The notes beneath the pieces are model-generated. The model ran no database searches, was not told where the DNA came from, and was given only the letters and a program-made list of their open reading frames with translations. DNA of 64,000 nt from Chrysopilus asiliformis (Eukaryota; Arthropoda; Insecta; Diptera; Rhagionidae). Every line of letters starts with the position of its first letter. Within the stretch, counting starts at the first letter, position 1. The position numbers and the translations under genes were made by a program. Of this stretch, positions 34,548-48,352 are shown one piece after another. The stretch covers positions 7,949,789-8,013,788 of the forward strand of contig OZ035962.1 in assembly GCA_964034945.1 (NCBI GenBank), given 5' to 3'.

Positions 34548-36784
34548 GCAGCAGCAACAGCATCATCACCAGCAACGACAGCAACAACTTAACATAAATC
34601 TAAAGACTCCGCCCACGAATTCACCATATTTGAATTCACCCAACAACAATGTAACGGAACCGCATAGTCCAGTGCTAAGGCAAATCTACGAAAAGCGGCG
34701 AGCCCGAGAGCTCGACCATCAAAATCAATTGAGCAAGAATCCTGGCCTTAATGGCAATATCTACAAAACACCGATGCACATGCCAGGCAGCAACAATAAT
34801 AACATGACGAAAGAGGACTTCCTAGGCGATTGCTGGGGTCTGGGTGGACCAGTTACCGGTGGCGCTGTATCAGCGTCAAATTATCCAATCGAATCCTCAT
34901 CAGCCGCATTAGCCGCCCGCGATGCGTTCGTCCGATCTGACTCGATCCTGCAGGATGACGATTATATTCCGTTCGATAATCCCCATCCGAGCAGTAAATT
35001 TGGCCCAATATCGCGTATGTCGAAACCGATGTCACAAGCTATTGGCAACAGCATCGTCGGTGGTGACGGTATGATTAGCAATAATAATAACGGAGGTGGC
35101 GGTGGTGCTGGAAATACCAATAGCTCAACATTCTTAGATTCTGCACTTCGTCTCACCGCGCAGAGGTCCCCGTCGTCTTGGTTTTACAATTCGAATACCA
35201 CCTCACCACACAAAACGGATTCGCGATCACATCCACAGCAGCCACAGCACCACCATCAGCATCCGCAAGCATCGCATCATCAGCAGCCGCATCAGCTATC
35301 TGTCAATGCGAATGAGTTTTGCCTGTCGCCGGGTGTCGGATCGGAGAATTACTATTTCGGTAAATCCACTGGGAATAACAGTGATGAATTAAGACAGCAA
35401 TTGCATAAGAAGTTGCTAAAGGATGACTTTAGCTATGGAGCGTCATCGCAATCGGTGAATGCACAACAGACTCTGGTCAATTCGCTGGATGATTCCGCCA
35501 AGTACGATTTCACGCTAGGATTGAAAATTATGGAAAATAAGGAGAAAGATGTGCCTGTTAAGGTAAACTTTATTGATTTTTAATTGTTTTTAGATAAAAC
35601 TTTTAAATCAATTTGCGGCTTGAGTTTTAGGTAGAAGTTGCTATTTCGGAAAAAACCCGTTTGTCAAAATGAAACAACGTACATCAATTCCAAAACACAG
35701 TAGTGTTTTATGCGTGTTTTGATATTTAAATATTGGATGCAAGCCCCCGGAAAGCGGAAACAAGGCTTTCGGGGATTGCAATAAATGAAAGCCATCGAAA
35801 TATCTAATAAACGTATTTTGTAATAAAAAATACAGGGTTGAGACATTTGGAAGCTCTCTGCTTCAAACGAAGAAGTCAAAAACCATAAAACGTAGAGCTA
35901 GTCTTCTTGAAGGTTCCGATTTGATCACGACAGCCAAAACATTTCACATGTGACGCATTTATTGTGGAAATTTTCTGTCTACATTATATTTTTTACTTTC
36001 CTCTTCTATAGAAGTATTGTATTCATGACGGAGATCGAATTGAAAATGGGGGCAGATAGAAAATTTATGATCAGTACAAAATTCGTTTGGGGCAAAAATA
36101 TAAGGATGTCCGTGCATCTGTCTGTCGGTCTGTCTATTTGTCCGTTGTACGTATTCTTAAATAACTCGAGAACGCGTTGACGTAGCGACTTGAAATTTTT
36201 CGTAAAAACATTTTACAAAAATCATAATTTTCTATCAACTTTTGAAAAAGTAACGGTAGCTATAACGGGTACTTTTTTTTTTTTTTTGGAAAAATTCCGT
36301 TTTTTAAAAAAAATTTGAAATCTATGCGCTTTTTGGGAAAAATGAATATGACAACATTTAAAAGACATGAAATTTTCTAATATATATCACTGCATAATTA
36401 TAATTTTTTTCTTTAAAAATTATCCTTTAAAATTAGCTACCATCAATTCAGTCTAATTTGTGGAATAATAACGAAGCCGCTAAACAACAGATAAGTCCAC
36501 CAATTTATTGGGATCAGCATGGAACGACAGCCTCGCCTGCATCAGTAGTAGGATTAAGCGGTGTCGGTGGGACAGGATCGTCTGGCGTGGTTACTACTTC
36601 AAGTAGTAAAGTGACACCATCGAAGGAATCGACACCATTACGTAACAATGAAGTTCCTGAAGACACATACGAAGTTGGTATTGCAAATGGTATGCGTGAA
36701 TTAGAATTACGTCTTGAATCTGAATTGGAGGAGCATGAGAAATTATGGTCCCATCCCGAGGACAATGTTATATCGCATAATTGA
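31814..36784 (+). CDS. roq: Roquin (RC3H family) RING/ROQ/CCCH mRNA-decay protein
   Basis: Roquin binds stem-loop decay elements in mRNA 3' UTRs and recruits deadenylases; its RING is a putative ubiquitin ligase. Three coding exons: 31814-31975, 32299-35562 and 36437-36784, all phase 0, about 1257 aa. The ATG lies one base after an acceptor, so a 5' UTR intron exists. The RING (residues about 14-53) has CPVC...CGHTICRAC...CPFD, keeping Asp as last ligand as in human Roquin. A Gly/Ser/Asn-rich spacer follows (about 75-115), then the HEPN/ROQ region (about 130-425) and a CCCH finger (C473 to H492, '[11 protein letters not shown]'). Pro/Gln/Ala-rich tail segments include 36 consecutive Gln (773-808). 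The last exon ends in a coiled-coil-like '[19 protein letters not shown]'. An alternative acceptor 15 bases downstream of 36437 is in frame. Large antisense ORFs are shadows. Confidence 0.92.
34453..34560 (+). repeat. CAG/CAA repeat encoding 36 glutamines in Roquin
   Basis: 36 consecutive CAA or CAG codons, with a pure CAG run in the middle and CAA interruptions near both ends, followed by His codons. Such tracts are often length-polymorphic. Confidence 0.97.
35985..36260 (-). repeat. Partial interspersed repeat in the last Roquin intron
   Basis: It begins with TTTACTTTCCTCTTCTATAG and GAAGTATTGTATTCATGA, as at 29625, and contains a TCTGTCTGTCGGTCTGTC run. It lies wholly inside the intron 35563-36436. 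Confidence 0.6.
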
Positions 36785-39700
36785 TATTTGTTTTATTAGA
36801 AAACAAAAATGAAAAAAAAAACAAGCAGAGTAAAACAAACAAAAATTGATAATTTGAACAAAAAATTATAAAAATTTAAGAGACAAAACAAATCTACTTC
36901 CGATATTCGGAGGAGGCTTATTTAACGGAGAAAATTTTACATTGAATGTCGTCCTTTTTTACGATGGGATCACAAATCATTGTAGAAATTTGTTGATTTA
37001 AGGAAGACATATTGATATGTAAATAACACTACCAAAATATGGGATTTGATTATGAACGGTAAAAATAATATTTGCAATCATGCAAAGAAAAATTATTTCC
37101 CTATTTCGTTTAATTAGGTAAAAAAGAAGGCTCGTTTATTTTTAAATTGTTTAAATAATGATTGAAAATAATATTATGTTACTCAATGAGTTTTAGTTAA
37201 AAATGCTAATTTGTTTTAGCTGCTAAACAAAAAAAAAAAAGAAAATGCAGACATGAACGAAAGAATTGCAAATGAAATTTCATTTCTTTGCCTAAAAGTC
37301 TAAATTCATTGTAATAGGTTTTTGTTTTTAATTTTGTTCGCTATTGAATTAAAATCAATATTCAGGTAAATAATTTTCGGGTGGTTGTAAGACGATATAA
37401 ATATATTACCGTACTATATTTTTTAACTTGATTATTCCCGCTAAAAAACACGTCTTAAAAATTGCTAAATTAAAAAGTAATTTCGTATCACTAGCGATCT
37501 TATTAATCAAAATTTTAAATTTCTTAACATTTTCCTTTTTTTTTTGTCTTGCACCGATTTGTAATAATTTTTAACAAAAAAAAAAAAAAAAGAAAAGCGT
37601 AAAACATAACCAACAATTTTGTTTTTCTGTTTAAAGACAATTTAGAGACACAGTGAATTATTTTGTGCTGAAAAGATATCTATTTTATTTTGTTATCGAA
37701 AATAATAGTCGACTTTATAAGTTTTATTATTTTTTCTTATAGTATTCTGCTTTTAATTATTATTATAATTATTATTTTGTGTGTAAGGGAAATTAATAAA
37801 AAAAATACCTAGATGTAAATATTAAATAAAACCCTTTTTTTAAATTAAAAAAAACTATATTAAATATTATTGCTAAACAAGAGATAGAAATTTTTTTTAA
37901 ACAAAAAAGTAAAAACGAATCAATGATGAAAAAACTAATTTATTTTTTATTTGTTGTTATCGTGCGTTATTATTATTTCGTTAGAAAATATTGTGATGTT
38001 CTTATGATAATAATTTTATTCAATTAAAAATAGCTTTCAGTTTCTTTTTATTAGTTAATTTTTTGGGTGGGTAAATATTATGAATATTCGATTGTTTTAT
38101 TTTTGTTTCCTATAGTTTCATTCATTTAAAAAAAAATAACGAAATATCGTTAAAAATAATTTATTTCTTCTATAAAGTGATGAAAAAAATACTTTGATTC
38201 AATCTAAAAAGAGATTTTTTTATGTAAATTCTGTTGATTTTGACTTTAGTTTTTTGTTCGATTTTTGGCTTTTAAATTATTTTGATTTTTTTTGGGGTTT
38301 TTCTGGAATCTTCTTGAAGTTAATTAATTTCTCGTTTTTCTTGGTCTCAAAGTTTCGGTGGGTGCCAAAGATTGGTCTTGGTTTCCGAAAATATGTAAAA
38401 AATTGGTTGTAGCTTTTGGGGGTTTAAAACAACTTTTCATTGGATTTCTAGCGACGACACTGTTCTAAATTCTTTTGGGTTTTCTAGAGTTTTTACATTT
38501 TTTTTGTCGCCGTTACATGAGACACTGATTCAAAAGGATTTTCCGTGCTTTTCTGTAACTATTAACTTTAATTCGTCTAAAGTTTTTTCCAAATACTTTT
38601 TAGAGTTTTAATAGAAATTTGGGCAAATTCCAAAAACCTCAGTCCACTCATCGAGACAATTTCTGTTATTTTCGAAGGAACTTACACTTGAATCTGGATT
38701 TGTTGTTAATATTCTGTATGCGTAGTGGTGACGTAGCATTACACCTTGGTTGGACCTTAAAATGTTCTGCCTTTAAAAGTCCTTAGAGCTAAAATTTAAA
38801 GATCGATATTGGCCGTCCTTAAAAACATATCACCCGCCGCGGCTTGTCCCTGCCCTGCAAGAATATACGATTTCAATTTGGCTTGCGTCATCCTAAATTT
38901 ATGCTACTATCCAAATCTTTTGAGAACATGGTACAGCCAGATTGCCATAAAAAATCTCTAACAAATATTTTTAGAATAACGCTATTCAGTTAAAGTAAAA
39001 AAAAAAACCTTGGCCGGTTACATGAACCGTTAGAAATTCTTCTTAAAAAACTCTCAAAATAAACGATTGAATCATGGATTTTCAAACTAGTATTTGTTTA
39101 AAACAAAAACGCAATCTTTTTAATAAATGATGTAAAATATGTAAGAAGAAAGTGAATTTAGATAAAAAAATATAACCAATTTATTTAGTTTTTATTTAAT
39201 CATGTGATGCTTAATTAAAATCAATCTTGTTTTATGTATAAAGCATAATTAATTTTTAAGCACAAGATAATTCACATAAAAATAATCTAATTTATATAAA
39301 CAAAATAATGATAATAATAAAAATAATATTTTTTAGCTATTAATAAATATTCATACACAAAACAAACACGTATAAAATATATTTTTTATATATATTAAAC
39401 TATATAAAATTGAAAACATTTAAAAAAAATTATTTGAAATTTCATAAACTTGATAAACAAAAAGTTATTAATTAAAATTTTTGATAATACTATTGAAAAT
39501 TTTTTCCTCGATGAGAAAAAAATGGGTTTTTTCTTTTAAGTTTTAATTAAAAGTAATAAACAATTTTTTCTAAGACAATTTTATTAATTATTTATTAATT
39601 ATTGAATATTTTTTCTATGGAAAATTTTGAATGAAGTAAAACTAACACAAAATACAAAACAAGAAATTTTATATTAAAAATCAATTATTAAAAAACATAT

Positions 39701-42700
39701 TTTTCAAGGAAGCTGAACTAAAATGGGAAAAGAATATTTTGAAATTATACAGGAGCGAAAAAAAAATTATTTTTTAAAAAGTGAAGATATATAGAAGAAG
39801 GATCTAAACATTTACATGCAATATGCGAAGTTTTAGATAAAATTTTATCCCTTTTTTTGCATTATTTACAAAGTTGGTCAAAGATCAAAATACAATAAAG
39901 TAAAACTTTTTTCGGCACCATCAAACAATAACGATACCTAAATATCTTCACTTGTTTTATACCTTATATAAAAAATTTGCTCGAAACTGTGGGCAATAGA
40001 CATTTCTGTTTATAAATGAAAATCTTTGTATTTAAACGTAAACAGAATAGTAAACTCAAAAAGTTAAATAAATTATGACAAGTTCTGGGCTGTTGGATTG
40101 CACAGTACGCCCCTTCCCTAATACTAACTTTAGCAATTTTTCTATTTGTAAATGTTTTAGTAATAAACTTTTTTAGTTAATTATATTTTTTGGTTTTTTT
40201 TTCCTTTTTCTTGTAGCGGAAATTGGTTTAGGTAGTGGTTTTGAAATTAACAAAAATAATCATGCAGATCTAAAAAAGTTTTTAAAGTTGAAACGGTGCC
40301 TGCAATTACAAATCTTCTGGTCTTCTTAAAAATTGAAACCCGCGTTAAATTTTCTTTTTTCAATCCCCGAAAATACCAAGACAAATGTCCAAGGGAAACG
40401 ATCTTTTAGCAACTAACACTTGATTGCGGTGTCTTACACTGATCGATCAATAGGGGGACATCGAACATGTTTTTTTTGTTTGAAAATTTGCATTTTACAA
40501 GTAGAACAAAGTTTAAGATCTTTCCTCCACCTTTTTAGTGGGACAGAGAAAATAGTATCGGGATCACAGAAAAGGGATTAAGTGAAAAAAAATCTTGAAT
40601 TATTGAATTATATTTTTTGGAAGTAACACTGTTCGGATATTTTTCATTAGTAACTGTGCTTTTAGCAAGGGAGGAGTTACAGTAAGACCAGATGAGTACA
40701 TTATGATGGAAATAAAATATATTTCACACACAGCGTGCTATTGACTAAAACTCGCTCAAACTCCATGCAGAAGTTTAGGACATGGAAAGGGAAGCGTCGC
40801 AATAATTTACTTAGATAAATTATAGTGGCGATTTTTTATGAGAGATGATCTATTTTATGATAAAACGGAATGAAATTATAGAAGTTTTCCACTGAGCAAA
40901 CTGCACTCCAACGGTTCAAAAGTAAATTGGTTGGTGGTCTAGAAAAGGGGAGAGGGTGTTAATATTCTATAACTTGGAAGTACATACAATGAAACCTGTA
41001 TAAACCGAAATCTAATAGAACCAGGAAATTTTTCCGACTTTATAAAATTAAGGAACTTTAAGAAATACCAGCTTCTAGTTTATCCAATAATAGGGTTAAA
41101 CGGATTTCACTGTATTCGAAATTGAAATTTAATCCCCGAAGTTGCATTCCTATCACCATTGGTATCTGACATTAACTAAGATATTTACATAAAAAGATAA
41201 AAAATACCGATTTTCTTAAAAAAAATTTCTATTACTAAATATTATTTTTATTGTAATTTGTTTTAGTATTTCTAATGGTTTTTTTCTAATTGTGATTTTG
41301 CAGATGGAGAAAATAAGAGTATCATAGATCATGCAAATTTTTAAGTTTACCGTTTTGTTGTCATAGGTTTTTGTACCTGCAAAATTAGGTAATGGGGAAA
41401 TACCTAGCCCGCAACAAGTTATCTGTGAAATTTTTAACTAATAACAAAGATTAGATAGATAAAGATAAGAACTTTTAAACTGTATGGTAAAATATTTTAG
41501 TTAAGAATCTTAATAAAGCATGCAATTTAAATATTTTTATTGAATATTGACAGTTGAGCGTCAAAATACAAGGAAAAATAATCGTTTTGCAAGGCATACT
41601 AAAGATTCCATTTCCGCTGGCACCCAAAATTTGTTCTAGGTTTCTAATCTTTATTTACCTAATCTTTGCTAATCATTTTAAAAAAATTAAAAGGTCAAAT
41701 TATTCTTTTGTCAACAAAGAAATGAAATAAATAAAAGGGACTAAACAAAACTCGTGGCCCTATCGCCCAACACGATGCGAGTGGTTCGAATCGTAAATTT
41801 AATGTTGTTGTCGGTATAAAACACTAACAACCACATTATAGACACTTAGGATTCGACCTACTCGTATCGTATTCTACGATAGGGCCCTGAGTAAAAAAAA
41901 ACTAAATTGAAGTCATGTAAATAATTAAAAAGTAACAAAGCTTGTAAATTTTTAAATTCGATAAAACATATTGGCGGGATGCAAATAGATTGAAAAAACT
42001 AACAAAAAAATATATTATAGACACAGACACATTACAAAAATATATTTTTTGGATTAAAAAGTTAAATAATATAAAAAAATCTTGAATAAAAACAAAAAAA
42101 AAATATTTAAAAAAAAACTTAGCTTATTTCAAGTCGTGTATTGATGTGTATTGTTATATAATTTTCCTGTGTTACTTGCTTAAAAATACCAAAATAAAAA
42201 TAAATTGAAAATATTAAACATAATAGTGCATAAAATTAAACGTTAAATAAATTATTGTAAATTTAATAAAATTAAAACAGAATTAACTGATGTAAAGTGT
42301 AGTAAGAACAAAACAAAGATTCTAAAAAAACCCTAAAAAGAGAATGATTTAGAAATGTAAAATCCGAAATGAATACAAATAAAACATTGAATATTAAAGA
42401 AATTCAAATAAAATCAGTACTAAATAAAATTCTAGATAAATATTTAAAAAAAAATCATGATTAATAATAAAATTATGTAATAGTGACAAAAAGTAATGAT
42501 ATTAGAATGTTATTGAAAGGTTTAAATTTCTCTATAGTTTTTCGCCAAAAACGCCTCTTGTGAAGAAAGTTCTGCGAAATCGCTTTTAACTTTTTAACGT
42601 AAATTGAAGGTTAAATCGGATAAATGTAAAATATTTCAAATTTGACTGATGGTTACAAATTACGAAAACTGTTTGTAATATAAAATTTGACAATTTAACA

Positions 42701-44597
42701 ACATTCACAAACTTTTATCTAATATTCCGAAAATTTGTTTTTGTTTTATGGTAAAGAAATATTTCGTCTTTTTATCTAAAATTAATTTACAGTCCCAGTT
42801 CAAGTTACATTCAAGATAATACAAAAAGAATTTCAAAACAATTAAAGATATAAAATGCGAAGAAATTCATTTTGTGAATGGCAAAGTGGATGTAAATTTA
42901 CATACACGAAGCAATTTTACATTTTGAGCCAATCAGAAGTTCGCTTAATCAAACCAGATCGTTGAACAGAACAACACATGCTATATATTTGACTTTGACG
43001 ATGAAAATGTTTTGCTGCGGTGCATTTTTTAAAAATTTAATTTGTCTTAAAACTGTCCATGCAATTTAGAACCGGATCTGCTGATTTTGAGCAAACCAAA
43101 TCCGAACCTTTAAATCAAATATTTTACATTTATCTTATTGAACTTTTTTTTCTATATCAATAAACCACAATATAATATTTCTTAGGTTTGATAAGTGAAC
43201 GGATTAATAATGTTCAAATTTAGAACTATTAATTGTTTTAAAACTATTAAAATGGAAATGAAATTGAAATAACAACAAGAAGAATCAACATGAATTGAAA
43301 CCGAAATAATGTGAAAATCTTTCATGGAACGATTAAAAAACATAATATTAAAAATATAATATAAAAAATGTAATAAAAAAAACTTTCAACTTGTGATGTG
43401 AAATTTAGAGTTAACATATAATGGAGAATATCTCCAGTTTCATGGAGAAAGTTTATATATATTAAATATATAAATATTTAAAAACCCACAAAATGAAATA
43501 AATATTATAAATATATATTATATATTTACATTATATGAATTATTGTGTATTATATATAAGAAATATATAATATTTCATTTAGTAATATTTGAAAAAAAAT
43601 GAATAAAAAAACATGAAAAAGGATCAGTTAACATTTTTAGAGTTTCTCTGGCTGTTTGTATACATATATATTTAAAACAACAAATAAAAAATGAAATTAA
43701 TGAAAAATATATAAATAAAACTATATGAAGAAAAAAATATTACAATAAATCAAATAAATGATTATTTAAAAAATCTATGTTTAAACACTCAGAAATAGAT
43801 TGGCCAATACTGAAAAAGAGAGTAAAAGCGAATAAAACTACAAAAATATATGATTCAAATTGAATCTTATCCATAGTTAATAGACAGATTTGTTATTGTA
43901 TTTTTTTTTTGTATTAATTTCGTTTGAAATTGTACATAATGTGCAAAAGAATTCATACTTACTTTTTGACATGTATTTAAATTATGGTAATACATTTTAT
44001 GGCGCTTGTTAATTTTAGGTATAGAATAACTGAGAAAATAGTAAAACACACTGACTTTAGAAGTGCATAGATATCTGTATAAACATTAGTGTCATTTACA
44101 AAGAATTGATATAATTAAGCACCGTTTTAATTTGTTTTTAGGAATCGGGGTGTTAGAAGATAGCGCAAACTTAAAATATGCTGGTGTCACATTTTATATA
44201 CATTCGCAAGCCAAATGACTTCGAAATCTGAAATTGTAAAGTATGTTGACTTTTTATCAGCATATCGGCAGATTTAAGGTACACACCCGGGTATACTCGT
44301 ACACCTCTACATGGAATAAATTTGGGGCAAGAATTGCCTGCAATAAAATAGTTTTCCAACACGGAAAGAATTCTAGTTCTATTACCGATTCTAAACTTTT
44401 TTTTTATTGGTCAATGTCAATGTTTCAACATCAACATGTTTTAACAAATTTTAGTGGTTAAAACCGTTGCTGACAAATGTTCAACAAATCATTCTTAGTA
44501 AAAAAATATATTTTTTGTCCCCTTTCTCCGCTTGATCAATCAAATCATTGAAAACACCTGGACGTTCAAGAAAATCTGTCATTCCATCGTTGATTAA
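36785..44597. other. Very AT-rich region after Roquin, no gene recognised
   Basis: The first part is probably the Roquin 3' UTR, with several AATAAA-type signals (for example near 37793-37798 and 37824-37829). The remainder is dominated by A/T homopolymer and dinucleotide tracts with no ORF over about 75 codons and no recognisable protein. A small MITE lies at 41750-41892. 43320-43780 is almost pure A/T. Confidence 0.5.
41750..41892. mobile_element. Short MITE-like inverted repeat
   Basis: Ends are inverted: ACTCGTGGCCCTATCG at the left, and the complement of ACTCAGGGCCCTATCG at the right. Similarity continues inward for about 40 bp (CGATGCGAGTGGTTCGAATC against its partner). The centre carries AAAACACTAACAACC, also found in complement near 16640. 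A target duplication could not be fixed. Confidence 0.55.
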
Positions 44598-45235
44598 CCC
44601 TCATCCGTATTTCATTTAAAGTTATACTTAAAAGTATTTCATGTGTCAAATTGACACAATACCAGAAAATCCCATATTTTTAGTGTTAATTGTAACAAAA
44701 TTAAGTTTTCTTGATTAATCATTATTTTTTTTATTGAGAAAAGCAAAAAAAATAATTTGGTCTTATTAATAACATACAAAATTACATAAAAAAGGAATCA
44801 AGAAAATTGAACGTTGGTTCCACATTTTTCACAAATTGTGAAACGGTGAGATGGACGAGTAGATTTTACACATTTATCACATCGTACACTGTGGACATTG
44901 GAATTAGATTTTTTTTTTGGAAACGATGGCAAATTGTATTCCTGTTGATACTATTTCAATTCAAATAAAAAATGTGCATGAAATATCTTTTTGACGCAGC
45001 GTAATGTTTAAGTTTTTACCATTGTGTCAATTTGACACATGAACGACAGATTAAGGGATTTTTTTGTACAGCGACCATGTGACACCTAACGGTAAATCCA
45101 ATTAGAAAAATTAAAAATTCATATACGATTTTTACCTTGCGCCAAAATCTCAGATCAATTTAATAAAAAAAACAATGAAATAAGTGGATTTGAATTCGAA
45201 AATTGTGTCAAATTGACACGAAATACGGATTAGGG
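44598..45235. mobile_element. 638-bp piggyBac-like element, internally deleted
   Basis: TTAA flanks both ends (44594-44597 and 45236-45239). The terminal repeats begin CCCTCATCCGTATTTC at the left and, in complement, CCCTAATCCGTATTTC at the right. Palindromes of the form GTGTCAAATTGACAC occur near the left end (about 44644), at about 45023 and near the right end (about 45205). A remnant of the transposase C-terminus lies inside. Confidence 0.85.
44798..44950 (-). pseudogene. Remnant of piggyBac transposase C-terminal Cys-rich domain
   Basis: Read on the minus strand, 44950-44798 gives about 50 codons ending in TGA. They include 'VRCDKCVKSTRPSHRFTICE' followed by KCG, the Cys/His spacing of the RING/PHD-like C-terminal zinc domain of piggyBac transposases. 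An in-frame stop (44953-44951) precedes it and no catalytic Asp region is present, so the gene is a deletion remnant. Confidence 0.7.
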
Positions 45236-48200
45236 TTAAACATGTTTTATCCGCACTTAACGGTTGACGGTCAACATTTCAATGCATTTTTCGTTATTTT
45301 TCGGTAATCTAATGTCATGTGGATATCCGCAAGTTTGTGCAAGGTTTTCGGTAGACTACACTTCCAATGAAAAATCTTTGAAACAAGGAATTTTTGAAAC
45401 ACGCAATTATTAGTACAGGCGGCACCTCGTTGGCAAGCATGTAGAATAAGTGGCAATTGGTGTTTTTTAAATCGATTTTCACAATTTTTTTAAATTTTCA
45501 CGATATGTGTGTTTTATTTTAAATATTAGTAGGTACTTGAGGTAATTGAAAAAAAAGTTAAAAAAAATATTCCGAAATGTAGTACTTTTCTTATTTCAAA
45601 ATTGACATACTTTACATTTTTGATCTTAGTGACTAATAAACCAGTTTTTCAGTTTATTAGCAATGTAAAAAAAACATTAGCAAATATAAAAGAAAAACAT
45701 TTTAAAGTTCCTTGTACCAGTAGATTTAAAACCATATACAAGCGAAACAAATGAAAAAAAATGTAAAAGCTTTGTAACTAATAAAAAAAATATTTGTATT
45801 TTAATTAAAAAAGATAACAGAAATACCTAAGTAAAACAAATACTTTAGATATATAAAAAACACAATTTACAAAGAGAAACGACAATCAATTTAATTAGAT
45901 TCTATCACCAAAATGAGACAAAAACAGAATTATACCAAGATTAAAACAAAATTGCAAAATATGTTTCGCAAAAAAGATTAGAATATGTAGAAAAATGTAT
46001 TACCATCTTTTAAATATTTATATTTAAAATGCTATAGGAAAATTAGTATCTGTTGAGTAAAAAAATCTTTGTAGAGAAATGTTTAGATAAATTCACAAAA
46101 AAAGTAACAAATGGGCAACAATAATGAATAAATAACTTTGAGTTCTTTAGAGATTTCAATTTCAAAACTATGTTTAGATTAAAAACTAAATTAAAATATT
46201 GGTGGGATCATAATAACTCAGTATACTCTATTAAAATATAAAATTGTATAATGGCTTCTTCATAGCATTTTAGATCAACCATTTTTTTTTCTAATTAATG
46301 GCTGATGTTTGAGTTGTCCGAAATTCTCATCGTGAAAGGGTTTGTTCTTAACGCATCATACTGGCGATAAAAATTGAATTTTTTATTAAAAAAAATCATA
46401 GGGGAGTCATCAAAATCAGTGCCAAAACGAAATATTCACAGTCAAAAGGTTTACAGCCACTGATGGCGAGTAAAACAATCACGACTGACCGCTAACAGCA
46501 GTAGTACCAATTAAACTATCAATTAATGCGACAAGGACTGCCAGTAGCTAGAAAAAAAGTTCTCACAACTTGATCCCAAAGCATATGAGGCCAAAATTTT
46601 ACTCATATTGAAGTTAAAATTCATTTCTTAAGTTTAATACATAATTCCTATTTGCCAAGGAATGTAGGTAATTTAACTAGTGTTGGCTCTAAAATTCTTG
46701 AAATGTAAATTGCGGAACCAATTAGTAGTGTGCCCATTTGAAATTGTAACTTAACCCACCGTTTTATAACACTAGTAACCCCGTTGGACTAACGACACTA
46801 AAAGTCTTAAAATTTCTCTGCAAATGATTCACATGTTTTCTTTTACATTTAATTATGAATTTAGAGAGATTTTTTTAAGTGCACATTAAAAGAAAACAAA
46901 CCTAATTAACAAATAATATTCATAAAAATTAAATGTGTTAGATGCATTGCAATATTAGTGGTAGAAAGTGTTAAAACTGAGTAATAAACAAAAAAAATGT
47001 TGCTTTCTTTTTTTAAAATCAATAAAAAAATATAAAATTCTATGCAACAAAATATATGATTTGTTTAAAAATAATGTCCATTTAAAGGAAATATAGATTT
47101 AATATAAGTATATTTTCCAAAAGACAAAGAATGAAAAACCCTTAAATTAAAAAAAACCAAAGTTAACCTATATCGCTTTATGAAACCTTAAAGTTTAAAA
47201 AGGCAAGAAAAAATCAATAAAAATGAACTGGCTTACACTAAACTCGTGTTTCTCTTTACTTTAGCCACTAATTGTATCAAAAGAAAATAAATTGAATGTC
47301 TAAATCTTTAAGAAACAATTATATTGAAACTTTAATTAGTAATTCCACGTCGCGTATTCTTTTAAAATTAAAATTTAAAAAAAATACCTATTGATTCAAC
47401 ATCTTTAAACTGAATAAAGAATATAATGCCTTGTGTTATCAAAGAAACAAAGTTAATATTATAGCCAACTGTCTCTAAACCAATCTAGTTATTATCTTTA
47501 CCAAATTATTAATATTATTATTGTTATCAATTCTATGCTTTTTTATTTAGTCAAAGGCTAAGTATTTACATATTTAAAAATTTTTAGAAACCAATAACAA
47601 CCACAGCAACAATTATGCGCATTAAAAATGATGATTTCTGTTTCAAATGTTTCTAAAACAAACAAAAAATAAATAAATAAAATAACTGTAGAATATATGA
47701 ATAAAAACAATACATATATATACTATAAAAGAAGATGAATATAATATTAATTGAATGAATAAAAGAAATCTTTAATGAATAAAAAAATATGTAAACAAAA
47801 CATGTTGCACATGTAAATTACTTGAATTATATTAACTGATTACATTAATCACGTATATTGTATTTGGTGGAAGTATATTAATTAAATATACGTAAAAACT
47901 ATATACCATTGTTCTTTTTTTAATCGTTTTAGGTCTCTTATTTTATTTTTCATGTTTCATAGTTTTGGAAGAATATTTAAATGATTTTTTACGCAAATTT
48001 TTCTTTTCAAAAATCTTCTGTGAAAGGTTCTGTGACAGGAAAATTTATTTCAACATATTAATTATTTAAATATAATATATTTTAATTTTTAACATATAAA
48101 ATTGAAAAAATTCGACATAGGAAAAAACTTTAACAACTATCTTTTAAATTATTTAAAAAGAACTCATACATCGTGGTGCTCTACTGTGAGTCAACAAAGT

Positions 48201-48352
48201 TCTCTAACATGATTTGTTATGAAACTGTTGTGCAATTTGCATCTGGTAATGCCACAACTGTCAGATTTATTTGGAAAACGTTTTGGAACTTTTGAAACTT
48301 CCTTTTAAAGTCCTTTTATTACAATTAAGAAGTTGATCAAAACATTTACAAA
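45236..48352. other. AT-rich intergenic region, no gene seen
   Basis: Long A/T tracts and scattered AATAAA-type signals. No ORF with protein features. The last 200 bases (about 48150-48352) are less AT-rich and are the likely TMEM70 promoter and 5' UTR. Confidence 0.4.

Noticed and set aside
38194..38412. 72-codon Phe-rich ORF
   Set aside because: T-rich low-complexity sequence with no supporting features.
41770..41800. tRNA-like T-arm (GGTTCGAATC)
   Set aside because: No cloverleaf, acceptor stem or A/B box spacing; the motif is part of a MITE terminus.
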